Assembly: GCA_001464955.1 (NCBI GenBank)
Contig: LNEM01000027.1
Span: 78,516-142,515, forward strand
Source of the DNA: Rhizobiales bacterium Ga0077537
Lineage (GTDB): Bacteria > Pseudomonadota > Alphaproteobacteria > Rhizobiales > Hyphomicrobiaceae
Direction of reading: 5' to 3'
DNA: 64,000 nucleotides
Part shown: in pieces, positions 1 to 9,453 of the stretch
How positions within the stretch are numbered: the stretch's first letter is position 1
Layout of the letters: each line of letters starts with the position of its first letter
Made by a program: the position numbers and the translations under genes
The notes under the pieces: generated by a model
Told to the model about the DNA's origin: nothing
What the model saw: only the letters and a program-made list of their open reading frames with translations
Database searches by the model: none

Positions 1-480
1 ATTGGCGAGCAGCATGGCGTGATGCCGCCCCGCGAGCTTCGCGACGGCCTCTGCCAACGCCTCGTCACCCGGCGGAAAGTACGGGACGAGCGGCAGCGCG
101 CCGATCCGCATCACGTAGTAGGCCGTGATCGGCGGCAGGCAGTTCGCGTGATCGATGCCATCGAGGCACGACACCGCGACGGAGTGCGTCGAGTGGAGAT
201 GCACGACAGCCCCGGATTGCGGCCGCTCGCGATACATCGACGTATGGAGGAACGCCTCTTTCGTGGGCTTGTCGCCGTCGATGTGCTGGCCGGTGGCGTC
301 CAGATGCGAAAGTCGGGCCGGATCGAGCGTGCCGAGCGAAGAGCCGGTCGGCGTCATCAGCCAGCCGCCGTCGGGCAGCGCCACCGAGATATTGCCGGTC
401 GAGCCGTGCGTGAGACCGCGATTGAACAGCGACGCCCCCGTCCGGCAGATATCCTCCCGAAGCTTGGTCACCGAACTCAT
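1..480 (-). CDS. otnC: OtnC-like class II aldolase (3-oxo-tetronate 4-phosphate decarboxylase), 3' end beyond window
   Basis: An open frame of 160 codons starts at the ATG at 480 and runs leftward out of the window, so the C-terminus is missing. It reads as a class II aldolase/adducin domain: THGSTGNIS phosphate-binding segment near residues 24-32, an acidic residue in KEAF near 74, and a metal-binding HLHSTH near 93-98. The later YYVMRIG and LPLVPY segments resemble OtnC proteins, which decarboxylate 3-oxo-tetronate 4-phosphate in four-carbon sugar-acid catabolism. The fold and frame are clear; the exact substrate is inferred from resemblance, and other aldolases (fuculose-phosphate aldolase, YgbL-like) remain possible. 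It is divergent from uup. The usual partner kinase and dehydrogenase would lie beyond the left edge. Confidence 0.85.
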   Translation of the reverse strand, partial: MSSVTKLREDICRTGASLFNRGLTHGSTGNISVALPDGGWLMTPTGSSLGTLDPARLSHLDATGQHIDGDKPTKEAFLHTSMYRERPQSGAVVHLHSTHSVAVSCLDGIDHANCLPPITAYYVMRIGALPLVPYFPPGDEALAEAVAKLAGRHHAMLLAN

Positions 481-581
481 CTCGTTCTCCCTGTCTGACC
501 CTGCTCGCGCGAAGAATCGCCGACCACCGGCCTATCGAGCGATCGGCTTGACGTTGCCGCGCGACCCACTACACCCACACC

Positions 582-2414
582 ATGGCCGCAGAGCTTCTCG
601 CCCTCAAGGATATCAGACTGACCTTCGGATCGACGCCGCTCCTAGAAGGAGCCGAGCTGTCGGTGTCTCCGGGGGATCGCATCTGCATTGTCGGACGCAA
701 CGGCTCCGGCAAATCGACACTGATCAAGATCGCGGCGGGCACGGTAGAGCCCGACAGTGGCCATCGCTTCGCCCATCCGGGCGCACGCATCGCGGCGCTG
801 GCGCAGGAAGCGGACCTCTCGAACTACCCGACCGTGCTCGACGCCGTCGTGGCGCACCTCGGGCCGACCGATGACGAGAGCCGCGCCCGGGCCCTGCTGG
901 GCCATCTCGGGTTCACCGGCTCCGAGCCGACGGACAGCCTCTCGGGTGGCGAGACGCGGCGGATCGCCATTGCCCAGGCGCTCGCCGGATCCCCCGACGT
1001 GCTTCTCCTCGACGAGCCGACCAACCACCTCGACCTGCCGACCATCGAATGGCTCGAAGGTGAGATCCTGTCCTCGTCTGCTGCCATCGTGTTGATCAGC
1101 CATGACCGCCGCTTCCTCGAGCGTCTGACGCGCACGTGCGTATGGCTCGACCGTGGCCGTGCCTACCGGCTGGACAAGGGCTTTGCAGCCTTCGAGGCAT
1201 GGCGCGACGACCTTCTCGCTCAGGAAGAACTCGAGCGCCACAAGCTGGATCGCAAGATCGCCCGCGAGAACGAGTGGATGCACGGCGGCGTCACGGCCCG
1301 CCGAAAGCGCAACGTTCGGCGCGTCGCCGAGTTGGCGGGCTTGCGCCAGCAAAAGCGCGAGGCGCGCCGTGTCGTGGGCGACGTCCGGATGGAGACCCAG
1401 GAGGCGGGAACCTCCGGCAAGCTGGTGGTGGAGGCCAAGGCCGTTGCCAAAGCCTATGGCGAGCGCCCGATCGTCACCGACCTGACGCTCAGGGTCGCAC
1501 GCGGCGACCGGCTCGGCCTCGTCGGCCCGAATGGCGCCGGCAAGACGACTATAATCGGGCTCCTGACCGGGACGATCGCGCCGGACTCCGGGACAGTGAA
1601 ACTCGGCACCGGCCTCGAGATGGTAACGCTCGATCAGAAGCGGGAGGATCTCCGGCCGGAGTGGACGATCGCCGACGCCCTGACGGGCGGCCGTGGCGAT
1701 CAGGTGATCGTCGGCGGCAAGGCGCGCCACGTGGCGGGCTACATGAAGGATTTCCTGTTCACTCCGGAACAGATGCGAACGCCGGTACGGGCACTTTCGG
1801 GTGGCGAACGGGGCCGCCTAATGCTGGCTCGCGCGCTTGCCAGACCCTCGAACGTGCTGGTCCTCGACGAGCCGACCAACGATCTCGATCTGGAGACCCT
1901 CGACCTGCTGCAGGAGCTTCTCGCCGACTACCAGGGCACCGTCCTGCTGGTGAGCCATGACCGCGATTTCCTCGACAGGATCGTCACGTCGGTGCTCGCG
2001 GCCGAGAGCGACGGACGGTGGCAGGAGTACGCCGGCGGCTACAGCGACATGCTGGCCCAGCGCAAGGGCCGCGACCTCGATCGCTCAGCACAACCGGCAC
2101 GCAAGTCGAACGCCAGTGGCTCGGCAACCGACACGACCGGCAGCGCGACACCTTCGCAGCCCCAGGCGCGCCGCAAGCTCTCGTTCAAGGAAAAGCACGC
2201 CCTCGAGCAGCTCCCCGCGACAATTGCCGGCCTCGAAGCCGAGATGGCGAGCTTGACCGCGACCCTCGCCGCCCCCGACCTCTACACGCGCGATCCCGCG
2301 GCATTCGCCAAGGCCAACGACCGGCTCGCCGCCGCTCAGGCCGAATTGTCGGCCGCAGAGGAGCAATGGCTTGAGCTCGAACTGTTGCGTGAGGAGTTGT
2401 CCGGTCGCTCGTGA
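582..2414 (+). CDS. uup: ABC-F family ATPase, Uup-like
   Basis: A 610-residue soluble protein with two ABC ATPase domains and no membrane segments. Walker A is GRNGSGKS at about 38-45 and GPNGAGKT at about 316-323. ABC signatures are LSGGET near 120 and LSGGER in the second domain, followed by DEPTNHLDL and DEPTNDLDL Walker B motifs. A charged linker lies between the domains, and the last ~80 residues form a predicted coiled coil like the Uup C-terminal domain. ABC-F proteins act at the ribosome; Uup has also been linked to transposon excision and replication intermediates. Length and C-terminal extension favour Uup over EttA. The ATG at 582 follows directly on the divergent aldolase promoter region. 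Confidence 0.9.
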   Translation: MAAELLALKDIRLTFGSTPLLEGAELSVSPGDRICIVGRNGSGKSTLIKIAAGTVEPDSGHRFAHPGARIAALAQEADLSNYPTVLDAVVAHLGPTDDESRARALLGHLGFTGSEPTDSLSGGETRRIAIAQALAGSPDVLLLDEPTNHLDLPTIEWLEGEILSSSAAIVLISHDRRFLERLTRTCVWLDRGRAYRLDKGFAAFEAWRDDLLAQEELERHKLDRKIARENEWMHGGVTARRKRNVRRVAELAGLRQQKREARRVVGDVRMETQEAGTSGKLVVEAKAVAKAYGERPIVTDLTLRVARGDRLGLVGPNGAGKTTIIGLLTGTIAPDSGTVKLGTGLEMVTLDQKREDLRPEWTIADALTGGRGDQVIVGGKARHVAGYMKDFLFTPEQMRTPVRALSGGERGRLMLARALARPSNVLVLDEPTNDLDLETLDLLQELLADYQGTVLLVSHDRDFLDRIVTSVLAAESDGRWQEYAGGYSDMLAQRKGRDLDRSAQPARKSNASGSATDTTGSATPSQPQARRKLSFKEKHALEQLPATIAGLEAEMASLTATLAAPDLYTRDPAAFAKANDRLAAAQAELSAAEEQWLELELLREELSGRS

Positions 2415-2788
2415 GGCCGTTGAGGGCTCGGAGCGGTACCATCATACGGTGGATAAATTCGAGGGCGGCCCACGTCGAACCCCAAGCGACGCGGATACCA
2501 AGCACCCGGCGCCCGACGAGAACCACCCCATCGGCGAGTTTGCACCACAGAACCGCAGATTGCGATCTCTGTTCCTTGTTCGTGCAGAAATACAACTATA
2601 AATTGAAAATGCTCCTTCAGAGTTTTGCCTGGATCGTGGCGAGCGAAGCACCTGATTCGGACTAAAATATTGACTGACAAAGAAAAAACGCGCCTCCCAC
2701 ATCCCCGTAGCTGCTCACAGGTTTGACACCCTTCAGCCTCGCTCTCGCTTCCGCCCTCTGCCAGATTCAACCTGGAGGTGAGCGAGTC
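2415..2788. other. Intergenic region with AT-rich island
   Basis: This gap between uup and the nuclease gene holds no convincing gene. Bases 2575-2700 are clearly richer in A and T than the surroundings. They include a TATAAA at 2597-2602 with a TTGTTC 15 bases upstream, a suboptimal spacing for a sigma-70 promoter. Short reading frames here have no recognisable product. It most likely carries the promoter and leader of the nuclease gene. Confidence 0.4.
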
Positions 2789-3532
2789 ATGATTGATGCA
2801 ACTGTCAAAGTCTATGCAACCCGCGCGGCGTTGAGTGCCCTTCTGGCGTTGACGATCGCAGCCCCTCTCTATCTCGCCAGCGATACCCTCGCCCGCCAGT
2901 CGCCGGTATCGCCGCGCGGCCACGCCGTCCTGACCGGGCACGCGGAAGCGATCGACGGCGATACGCTGCTGGTCGGCGGCATCCGGGTCCGGCTCGAAGG
3001 CATCGACGCCCCGGAGGCCGAGCAGCAGTGCAAGGACGCCAACGACCGACCCTGGCCCTGCGGCGCCGTGGCGGTGCGCATGCTCTCGCGCCTCGTCGCC
3101 GATCGTCTCGTCGAATGCGAGGAACGCGGCCTCGACAAGTACAAGCGCCTCCTCGGCATCTGCCGGGCCGGCGGTACCGACATCAACGCGGCGCTCGTCC
3201 GGATGGGGCTGGCGTGGGCGTTCGTCCGCTACTCCCGCACCTACACCGGCGAGGAGGCAGAGGCGCGCACCGCCCGCGTCGGTATCTGGTCCGGCACGGC
3301 ACAGGCGCCATGGGACTACCGCGCCGATCGCTGGACGGTCGCCGAACGGTCCGACGACGCCCCGAAAGGTTGCCCGATCAAGGGCAACGTTACGGCCAAC
3401 GGCCGCATCTATCACCTGCCCTGGAGCCCCTGGTATCACCGCATCAAGATGGACGACGGAAAGGGCAAGCGCTGGTTCTGCTCGGAAGCCGAAGCCGTAG
3501 AGGCGGGCTGGCGCGCCGCTCACGTCCAGTGA
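2789..3532 (+). CDS. Secreted/anchored staphylococcal-nuclease-like (thermonuclease) protein
   Basis: A 247-residue protein. The ATG at 2789 is preceded by a strong GGAGGTG ribosome site and opens a hydrophobic segment (about residues 12-30) that looks like a signal peptide or anchor. The body is an SNase fold: DGDTLLVGG, then VRLEGIDAPE carrying the expected catalytic Arg and Glu, then KYKRLLG with the second Arg, and MGLAWAFVRYS later. A C-terminal region of about 70 residues with Cys and Trp (GWRAAH at the end) resembles the extra domain on some rhizobial nucleases of this type. It is probably a periplasmic or extracellular nuclease. It converges on the GntR gene, with only 22 bases between the stops. 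Confidence 0.85.
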   Translation: MIDATVKVYATRAALSALLALTIAAPLYLASDTLARQSPVSPRGHAVLTGHAEAIDGDTLLVGGIRVRLEGIDAPEAEQQCKDANDRPWPCGAVAVRMLSRLVADRLVECEERGLDKYKRLLGICRAGGTDINAALVRMGLAWAFVRYSRTYTGEEAEARTARVGIWSGTAQAPWDYRADRWTVAERSDDAPKGCPIKGNVTANGRIYHLPWSPWYHRIKMDDGKGKRWFCSEAEAVEAGWRAAHVQ

Positions 3533-3554
3533 GACCGGCGCGCCGGAGCCGGCA

Positions 3555-4349
3555 TCATCCCACCATTGCGTCGCGTCGGATGATCATGTGATACGAAAAG
3601 CGGTCGGCGGGATGCGTGCTGATGGACATCTCGACGAGCCTCCGGCCTGTCACGTAATACCGCCGGACGAAGCGAAGCGCCGGCGACCCGGCCTCCGCCT
3701 CGAGCAGACGTGCCATCTCTGGAGCAAGCACCGTCGCCTGGATCTCCTGGTCCACTTCGATCACGGTCTCCCCGAACTGCTTCTCGATGAGTGCCCAGAA
3801 CGCCGTTCTCAGCGTCCCGGCCTCGTCCGCGATCGCCCGGTAGGCCTCGTCGACGTAGACCTCGGAGTGACAGTGCGGTGGCTCGCCCTCGGCCCCGTGT
3901 CGGATGCCGGCAATGCGAACCCACGGCTTTTTCGGCCGGCAGCCGAGTTCTTCGGCGAGTTGTCCCCGGGCTTGCACGTCCTCGACCTCGATGACGTCGA
4001 GACGGGTCTCCGTCGCGTACTGCAGCAACTCGCCGATGGAGTGGATCGACTGGGTATAGGTCGGCTCGGTCTCGACCGCCTGCACCCGCGTGCCGACCCC
4101 CTTGCGGGCGTTGACCAGCCCCTGGTTCCTGAGGTGCTGGATGGCCTGCCGCACCGTGTAGCGCGAAACGCCGAAGTTCTCACCGAGTTCCGCCTCCGTC
4201 GGCAACAGGGAGCCGACCGGATAGACCCCGGCCTGTATCCGTTCGCCGATCGTCTGGGCAAGCTGAACATAGAGCGGAAGGCCGCTGTCACCTTCCGAGC
4301 GCTTCAATACGTCGTCGTGCGGCGGGGCCGCCTTATCGATGTCTGTCAT
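3555..4349 (-). CDS. GntR/HutC family transcriptional regulator
   Basis: A 264-residue regulator. An N-terminal winged helix (about 25-95: LPLYVQLAQTIGERI, LPTEAEL, FGVSRYTVRQAIQHL, GVGTRV) is followed by a UTRA ligand-binding domain (about 110-260). This order is typical of the HutC subfamily. I take the ATG at 4349 because upstream sequence in frame is the antisense of the PrpD gene. It lies 16 bases downstream of the MmgE/PrpD stop, so the two are probably co-transcribed and it may control its own operon and the divergent MFS gene. A palindrome at 5930-5941 is a candidate operator. The effector is unknown. Confidence 0.9.
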   Translation of the reverse strand: MTDIDKAAPPHDDVLKRSEGDSGLPLYVQLAQTIGERIQAGVYPVGSLLPTEAELGENFGVSRYTVRQAIQHLRNQGLVNARKGVGTRVQAVETEPTYTQSIHSIGELLQYATETRLDVIEVEDVQARGQLAEELGCRPKKPWVRIAGIRHGAEGEPPHCHSEVYVDEAYRAIADEAGTLRTAFWALIEKQFGETVIEVDQEIQATVLAPEMARLLEAEAGSPALRFVRRYYVTGRRLVEMSISTHPADRFSYHMIIRRDAMVG

Positions 4350-4365
4350 GGTGCATGTGCCGATC

Positions 4366-5832
4366 TCAGCGCCGCGGGGCTGGCGAGAATGCCGCCAGTT
4401 CTGCCGCCGCGTCCGTCGCCGTCTCGAGCCCGAGCATCGCCCGCTCCATTCGCGCGACCGAAGGCCCGTCGCACGCCGTTGCGGCATTGGCACGGAACTT
4501 CTCGATGATCTCGGCGTTCGACAGTGGCCGCTCGGCGGCGCCGCGATTGATGTGCTCGCGATGCGCGAGCTTGCGCCCGTCCGCAAGCGTGACGATCACC
4601 TCGCCCGAATAGGCCTTTGGGAACGGACTGTCCGGATAGTCGGCGAAACGGACCTTCTGCGTGAGCGCCGCGATCTCCGGATCGACGATCACGTCGGGCT
4701 CGAGTTCGGCAAGGCCGAGCCGCCCCCGCACGAAGGCCGCGGCAGTCAGCCATTGTACGGAGAACTGCGCGTCGTAGCTGTTGGCGGGCTTGAGCTTGTT
4801 CGCCTCCGGCAGGCAGATCACCTTGTGCGTGCCGGCCGGTACGCGCGTCTCCACCGAGGCGATCTGGTCGGGCGTCACGCCCTGTGCTCTGAGCGCCAGC
4901 GCCGCATCGATGCAGGCATGCGTGAAATGGCACGCCGGATAAGGCTTGATGGCGGTCTGCATCAACTCCCAGACATGCCCCAGCCCAGCCGTCGCCAATG
5001 CCGGATCGGCCTGCTCGGCATAAGCTCCCATGTACGCTTTGAAGAGACCGAACCGCCCGTCGTAGGGCCGGGTCGCACCGACGAAACCTTCCCGCGCGAG
5101 CGCGGCGGCCGTCATGCCGGCCTGCGCCGCCCAGCCAGGATGCAACCGCTTGTTCCAGGCGCCGTCCTCGACGAACTCGAGGCTACCCGACGCCATGGAG
5201 ACGGCGATGCCCTGCGCCATCGCCAATGCCTTGGCGTTGAGGCCCATAAGACGGCCGGCCGCCAGCGTCGCACCGAACACGCCGACGATCCCGGTCGGAT
5301 GGAAGCCGACCTGATGGAAGCCACTCTTGGCGACCGACGCGATGCGCGCCGCCGCCTCGACGCCGATCACGAACGCCGTCACGACATCCTCGCCCGACGC
5401 CCCGACGTGTGCCGCCGTCGAGAGCACTGCCGGCAGGATGCTCGCGGTCGGATGGATGATGCCGGCGACGTGCGTGTCGTCGAAGTCGAGCCCGTGGCAC
5501 AGGTAGCCGTTCAGGATCGCCGCATCGCGCGGTGAAAGGCGCGCCGGAAAGCCGAAAACAGGGACGGAGCCTTCGCCACCGAGCCCGCGCATGGCTGTCA
5601 GCACCCGCTGCGAATGATCGTAGCGCGACGCAGCAACGGCGATGCCGGCCGCATCGAGCATGTGGTGCATGGCGCGCACGCGCACGACTGCGGGGATGTC
5701 GCTGGCTTTCGTCTCGGCAGCGAACCGCGCCAGCGCCTCGGTGATCGGCAAACGGCCGAGCGCCATGTCGACCTTGTCGGGACCGGCCAGATCGGCCGAT
5801 GACTTCAGCTGGGGATTGGCTTGTGCGTTCAC
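4366..5832 (-). CDS. MmgE/PrpD family protein
   Basis: A 488-residue protein of the MmgE/PrpD family, which includes 2-methylcitrate dehydratase, cis-aconitate decarboxylase and several uncharacterised isomerases or hydratases. The family pattern is visible: an Ala-rich helical N-terminal domain with LDAAGIAVAASRY and GFPARLSPRDAAILNGYL, HGLDFDDTH, and the KPYPACHFTH segment. No methylcitrate synthase or methylisocitrate lyase gene is nearby, so a role in propionate metabolism is not supported. Context (GntR regulator, MFS carrier) suggests catabolism of an imported small acid. First gene of a two-gene operon with gntR. Confidence 0.88.
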   Translation of the reverse strand: MNAQANPQLKSSADLAGPDKVDMALGRLPITEALARFAAETKASDIPAVVRVRAMHHMLDAAGIAVAASRYDHSQRVLTAMRGLGGEGSVPVFGFPARLSPRDAAILNGYLCHGLDFDDTHVAGIIHPTASILPAVLSTAAHVGASGEDVVTAFVIGVEAAARIASVAKSGFHQVGFHPTGIVGVFGATLAAGRLMGLNAKALAMAQGIAVSMASGSLEFVEDGAWNKRLHPGWAAQAGMTAAALAREGFVGATRPYDGRFGLFKAYMGAYAEQADPALATAGLGHVWELMQTAIKPYPACHFTHACIDAALALRAQGVTPDQIASVETRVPAGTHKVICLPEANKLKPANSYDAQFSVQWLTAAAFVRGRLGLAELEPDVIVDPEIAALTQKVRFADYPDSPFPKAYSGEVIVTLADGRKLAHREHINRGAAERPLSNAEIIEKFRANAATACDGPSVARMERAMLGLETATDAAAELAAFSPAPRR

Positions 5833-5929
5833 GCGAGACCCTCCGACGTCGGCAATTGGGCAGTGACGGCTGCCCCTGTTCTGGTTTAGGTGGCCGATTG
5901 TGCTCTATCGACCAGACCGACACAATGCT

Positions 5930-5941
5930 ATGTCCGGACAT
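5930..5941. promoter_or_regulatory. Perfect 12-bp palindrome, candidate GntR/HutC operator
   Basis: ATGTCCGGACAT is a perfect palindrome in the divergent gap between the PrpD/GntR operon and the MFS gene. Its core GT-N4-AC matches the general HutC-subfamily operator shape. Flanking GTTTAG (5884-5889) and CTAAAC (5942-5947) form a second, wider inverted repeat. If the MFS start is 6002, the whole element lies upstream of both genes. Function is inferred. Confidence 0.4.
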
Positions 5942-6001
5942 CTAAACACAAGAGGGGCGAGGCCGGAAATCGTGAGAAGCGACCAGAGCGGCGGCGCGGC
6001 C

Positions 6002-7210
6002 ATGCCACATCAGGCGTCCGCGATGACCACCTCGCGACTGAGCCTGCTCCTCGGCTTGGTCACCGGCGTCCAGGGATTGGCGACCTTTTCGGTCCTCGCC
6101 CTTCCGACTTTGGCGACCCTCGCCGCCCCGCATTTCGGCTACGGCGCCGAGAGCATCGGCTTCCAGATCAGCGTCATCTATGCGGCCGCCGCGACCCTGT
6201 CCAGCATGGCCGGCCTCTATGTGCGCCGGCATGGCGCCGCCATCGTCAGCGTCTGGGCGCTTGCGCTGTCGGCCGCGGGACTGGTGGCCATCGCCTCGGG
6301 CAGCATCCTGCTCGCGATCGCGGGCTCGCTGGCGATCGGCGCGGCCTATGGACTGACCAACCCGGCGGCGTCACACTTGCTGTTCCGGTTCGCGCCGAAG
6401 AACCGCCAGAACATCGTCTTCGCCCTTAAGCAGACGGGCGTGCCGCTCGGCGGCATCCTGGCCGCGATGATGCTGCCGCGCGTCGCCGAGGCCTACGGCT
6501 GGCAGTTCGCCATCGGCATCAGCGCCTGTCTTATGGCCCTCGTTGCCGTACCGATCCTGGCCATCCGCTCCGGCCTCGACGACGACCGCAATCCGGCCGC
6601 GACCCACGGCGCGGGCGGCGTGCTGACCGGCATCCGGGTGGTATGGAGCACGCCGCGTCTGCGCGCCCTCGCCATCATGGGTTTCGCCTACGCGTCGTCG
6701 CAGTTCTGCCTCTTCACGTTCCTGATCACGATGCTGGTGAAGGACCTGGGCTGGGGCCTGGTCGCGGCGGGCGGCGCGGCGACCGTGATGCAGGTCGGCG
6801 GCGTCATCGGGCGCATCGCGTGGAGCGTCCTGGCGGACATGATCGGCCGCGGCGTCGCGATCCTGATCGCGATCGGCATCGGCTCGGCGGCCTTCGCACT
6901 CGTCCTTGCGACAGCGACACCGGACTGGCCGTCGTGGCTGATGCTCGCCATCGTGTTCGGCTTCGGCTTCTGCCTCGTCGGCTGGAACGGCCTCTGGCTC
7001 GCCGAAGTCGCCCGCGCAGCCGGCCCCGGCGAGGTCAGCCTCGCGACGGGCGGCGTCCTCGTCTTCACTTTCGGCGGCATCGTCTTCGGGCCGGCGACGT
7101 TCGCCACGCTCTACCGCATGATCGACAGCTACGCCTATACCTACGGCGTGTTCAGCATCTACGCCTTGGCAGGTGCCGCCGTTCTGCTCTGGAGCCTCCG
7201 GCGCAAGTGA
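6002..7210 (+). CDS. MFS transporter
   Basis: A 402-residue integral membrane protein with about 12 hydrophobic segments. It has features of the major facilitator superfamily: a hydrophilic loop after TM2-3 (VRRHG), a loop between TM6 and TM7 containing RSGLDDDRN, and Gly-rich helices such as GVPLGGILAAMM. In-frame starts exist at 5900 (GTG), 5930 (ATG, inside the palindrome) and 6002 (ATG). I prefer 6002 because TM1 follows at once, although the ribosome site is weak. It is divergent from the PrpD/GntR operon and probably imports that operon's substrate. Confidence 0.85.
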   Translation: MPHQASAMTTSRLSLLLGLVTGVQGLATFSVLALPTLATLAAPHFGYGAESIGFQISVIYAAAATLSSMAGLYVRRHGAAIVSVWALALSAAGLVAIASGSILLAIAGSLAIGAAYGLTNPAASHLLFRFAPKNRQNIVFALKQTGVPLGGILAAMMLPRVAEAYGWQFAIGISACLMALVAVPILAIRSGLDDDRNPAATHGAGGVLTGIRVVWSTPRLRALAIMGFAYASSQFCLFTFLITMLVKDLGWGLVAAGGAATVMQVGGVIGRIAWSVLADMIGRGVAILIAIGIGSAAFALVLATATPDWPSWLMLAIVFGFGFCLVGWNGLWLAEVARAAGPGEVSLATGGVLVFTFGGIVFGPATFATLYRMIDSYAYTYGVFSIYALAGAAVLLWSLRRK

Positions 7211-7256
7211 CGGCGGCGACGGCGCGATCCACCGTGCCGCCACCCGCCGGGTCGCA

Positions 7257-8855
7257 TCAGATGCGGAACACCGCGCGCTCGTCCGCATCGAGCTGATCGA
7301 CGAGCCCGACTTCCCACGCGAGATAGGCCCGCGCCGCGTCGAGATTGCCTTCGTTGCGCCCGAGCGTGTGGAACACGAAATCCACGCACTCGCCATCCGG
7401 AGGATTGTTTGGCGTTGCCTCCGTCGGCCGCCCTTCCGAGGTCCAGGCCTTGTAGCCGCCCGCGAGCAGGGACACGTCCGCGATGCCCGCCTCGGCGAGG
7501 TCGAGCGCGGCCAGTGCGGCGACGCCCGGGTCGTCGGCGACCAGCACCACGGGCTTGTCGATGCCGGCGAGATCACGCGCGAGCCGCGGCCGGAGCGACC
7601 ACCGCGCCCCTTTGATGTGGCCATCCCGGAACGGCATGCTGCCCCGGAGGTCGAGGACGACGCCGGCACCCGTCTCGATCATCCGTGCGGCATCGGCGGT
7701 TGACGTCGTCTTGAGCTGGATCCGGCTTGCATCGAACGTCGCGGCGCGCTCCGGCACGAGCCCCGCCCCATCGAGTTCCGCCCTGGCGCCACCGCCAGCA
7801 GCGAGGATGTCCGCTTCGTGCCCGAGCTGGCGCAGCCAGGCGGCGACCATCGGCGCGCGCACGCATTCCCCGTTGTCGCTGAGCACGATGTGCGCGCCCT
7901 TGACGCCGACCCACTGGTCCGTGGCCTGCTGCAACTGTCCGCCCGGCGCGTGCACGAAGAGTGGCAGCCCGTTCGTCTTGTGCTCCTCGCTGGTCCGCAC
8001 GTCGAAGAGGAACGTCGTCCGGCTCGTGTCACGCGCTGCAGCGATGACATCGGCGGCCTGCAGATAGCGAACGCCGTGCCTCTCGGCATGGGCCTTGGCC
8101 CGCGCCTGCTTGGCGGCGATGGCAGCCGGCGACGTGTCGCCCTGCGGCGCCTTCCGGTCGGCGCCGTGCTCGATCGGAATGCCTTCGAGCCAGAACCCCT
8201 GCGTCCCGTTTTCGAGGGCCACCACCTCGTTCTCGACACCCCAGTCGATGAGCGTCTGCGCGCCGATGATCGAGCGCGTCCGGCCGGCGCAGTTGACGAC
8301 GATCTTCGTTTTCGGGCTATTCACGACGCCGTCGATGTGGAGGACGAGTTCCCCGTTCGGCAGGCTCATCCCACCGGGGATATTGAAGCGCCGGTACTCG
8401 TCCCACGTCCGCCCGTCGACGATGACCATGTCCTCGCCGCGTTGCTTCATTTCGACGAGATCGCGCGCCGTGATGCGCGGCGTGTGCCGCGCGATCTCGA
8501 CGATCTCGCCGAAGGTCTTGGAGGGCACGTTGACGCCTTCGAACAGCGAGTAGCCGGCCGCCTTCCAGCCCGGCGCGCCACCGTCCAGCACGGCGACATC
8601 GCTGTATCCCATGCCTTCGAGCCGTCGGGCGGCCGTCGCGGCGACGCCCTCGCCACCGTCGAACACGACGATCCGCGTGGCGCGCCGCGGCACCAGCTTC
8701 TCGATGTCGAGTTCGAGCCGGCTGTAGGCGCACGGCACGGCGAACAGCGGGTGGCCTTCGCTGTAGGCCCCGGTCTCCCGCACATCGAGGAGCGCGATCT
8801 CCCGGCCGTCCTTGAGCGCTGCCTTGAGCGCATGAGCGGTGATCGACTTGGTCAT
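7257..8855 (-). CDS. Four-domain rhodanese-like sulfurtransferase
   Basis: A 532-residue protein made of four tandem rhodanese domains, each recognisable by a DVRE/DGRTW/DVRTSEEH/DLRGSMP start and a loop where the active cysteine should sit. Only domain 2 keeps a full active-site loop, NCAGRTRS. Domains 1 (FDGGEG), 3 (SDNGEC) and 4 (ADDPGV) lack the cysteine at the expected point. No signal peptide is seen, so it is probably cytoplasmic. The ATG at 8855 has a GAGGAAAAG ribosome site. It may move sulfane sulfur; substrate unknown. It converges on the MFS gene. Confidence 0.88.
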   Translation of the reverse strand: MTKSITAHALKAALKDGREIALLDVRETGAYSEGHPLFAVPCAYSRLELDIEKLVPRRATRIVVFDGGEGVAATAARRLEGMGYSDVAVLDGGAPGWKAAGYSLFEGVNVPSKTFGEIVEIARHTPRITARDLVEMKQRGEDMVIVDGRTWDEYRRFNIPGGMSLPNGELVLHIDGVVNSPKTKIVVNCAGRTRSIIGAQTLIDWGVENEVVALENGTQGFWLEGIPIEHGADRKAPQGDTSPAAIAAKQARAKAHAERHGVRYLQAADVIAAARDTSRTTFLFDVRTSEEHKTNGLPLFVHAPGGQLQQATDQWVGVKGAHIVLSDNGECVRAPMVAAWLRQLGHEADILAAGGGARAELDGAGLVPERAATFDASRIQLKTTSTADAARMIETGAGVVLDLRGSMPFRDGHIKGARWSLRPRLARDLAGIDKPVVLVADDPGVAALAALDLAEAGIADVSLLAGGYKAWTSEGRPTEATPNNPPDGECVDFVFHTLGRNEGNLDAARAYLAWEVGLVDQLDADERAVFRI

Positions 8856-9100
8856 GGTCTTTTCCTCGGTCTGGAACGGTATCTGCTCAAGTACCACGAT
8901 GGCACCACCCGGCTGGGCCGGTCAACGCGGGCGCCGCACTCGGAGCGCGAACCGGACGTGAGCGATCTTGCCTAAGGAACCGTCAATCTTAACCCCGCCT
9001 TTACCAGGATTGAGAGAATCTGAATCCGCCCCCGAGGCAGACGAACTGTCCGTCACTGCAATCGCCCGGGGCCCCCGTAGCGCGTGAGAAAGGTCCCACG

Positions 9101-9340
9101 ATGATCGGTCACGTCTTTCGTATCTCCACCATCTGCGCGACCACGATGCTCGCCTCATCCCTGGCCCTCGCCGTATCGATCGGCATCGGCGGCACGATCG
9201 AGCGAACGACGACGAAATGCAGAACCTGTCCCGGCATCGCCGCCGCCATGCGCCTCGAACCTCCCCGCCCGATCGTCATGGCCGAAGTCGCACTCCATCG
9301 CTCGCGAGGGGGCATCCGGATCGCCGAGGCGATCCGTTGA
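9101..9340 (+). CDS. Small possible secreted protein
   Basis: A 79-residue frame starting at an ATG with a GAAAGG element 9 bases upstream. The first ~30 residues contain a hydrophobic run (TMLASSLALAVSIGIGG) like a signal peptide or single membrane anchor. A CRTC pair follows near residue 41. I recognise no family. It sits alone between the rhodanese promoter and the SDR gene. It could be a chance frame in GC-rich DNA; the start context and hydrophobic leader are the only support. Confidence 0.35.
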   Translation: MIGHVFRISTICATTMLASSLALAVSIGIGGTIERTTTKCRTCPGIAAAMRLEPPRPIVMAEVALHRSRGGIRIAEAIR

Positions 9341-9453
9341 GCGGTCTGCCGGGCGCATCCACCTTGCGACGGGACGGGCTTTCGTGATCGATTGGACCTG
9401 AGCGTCGGAACGGCGCCGGGTCTCGACACAATGGATCACGAGGAGCGCCGGAC

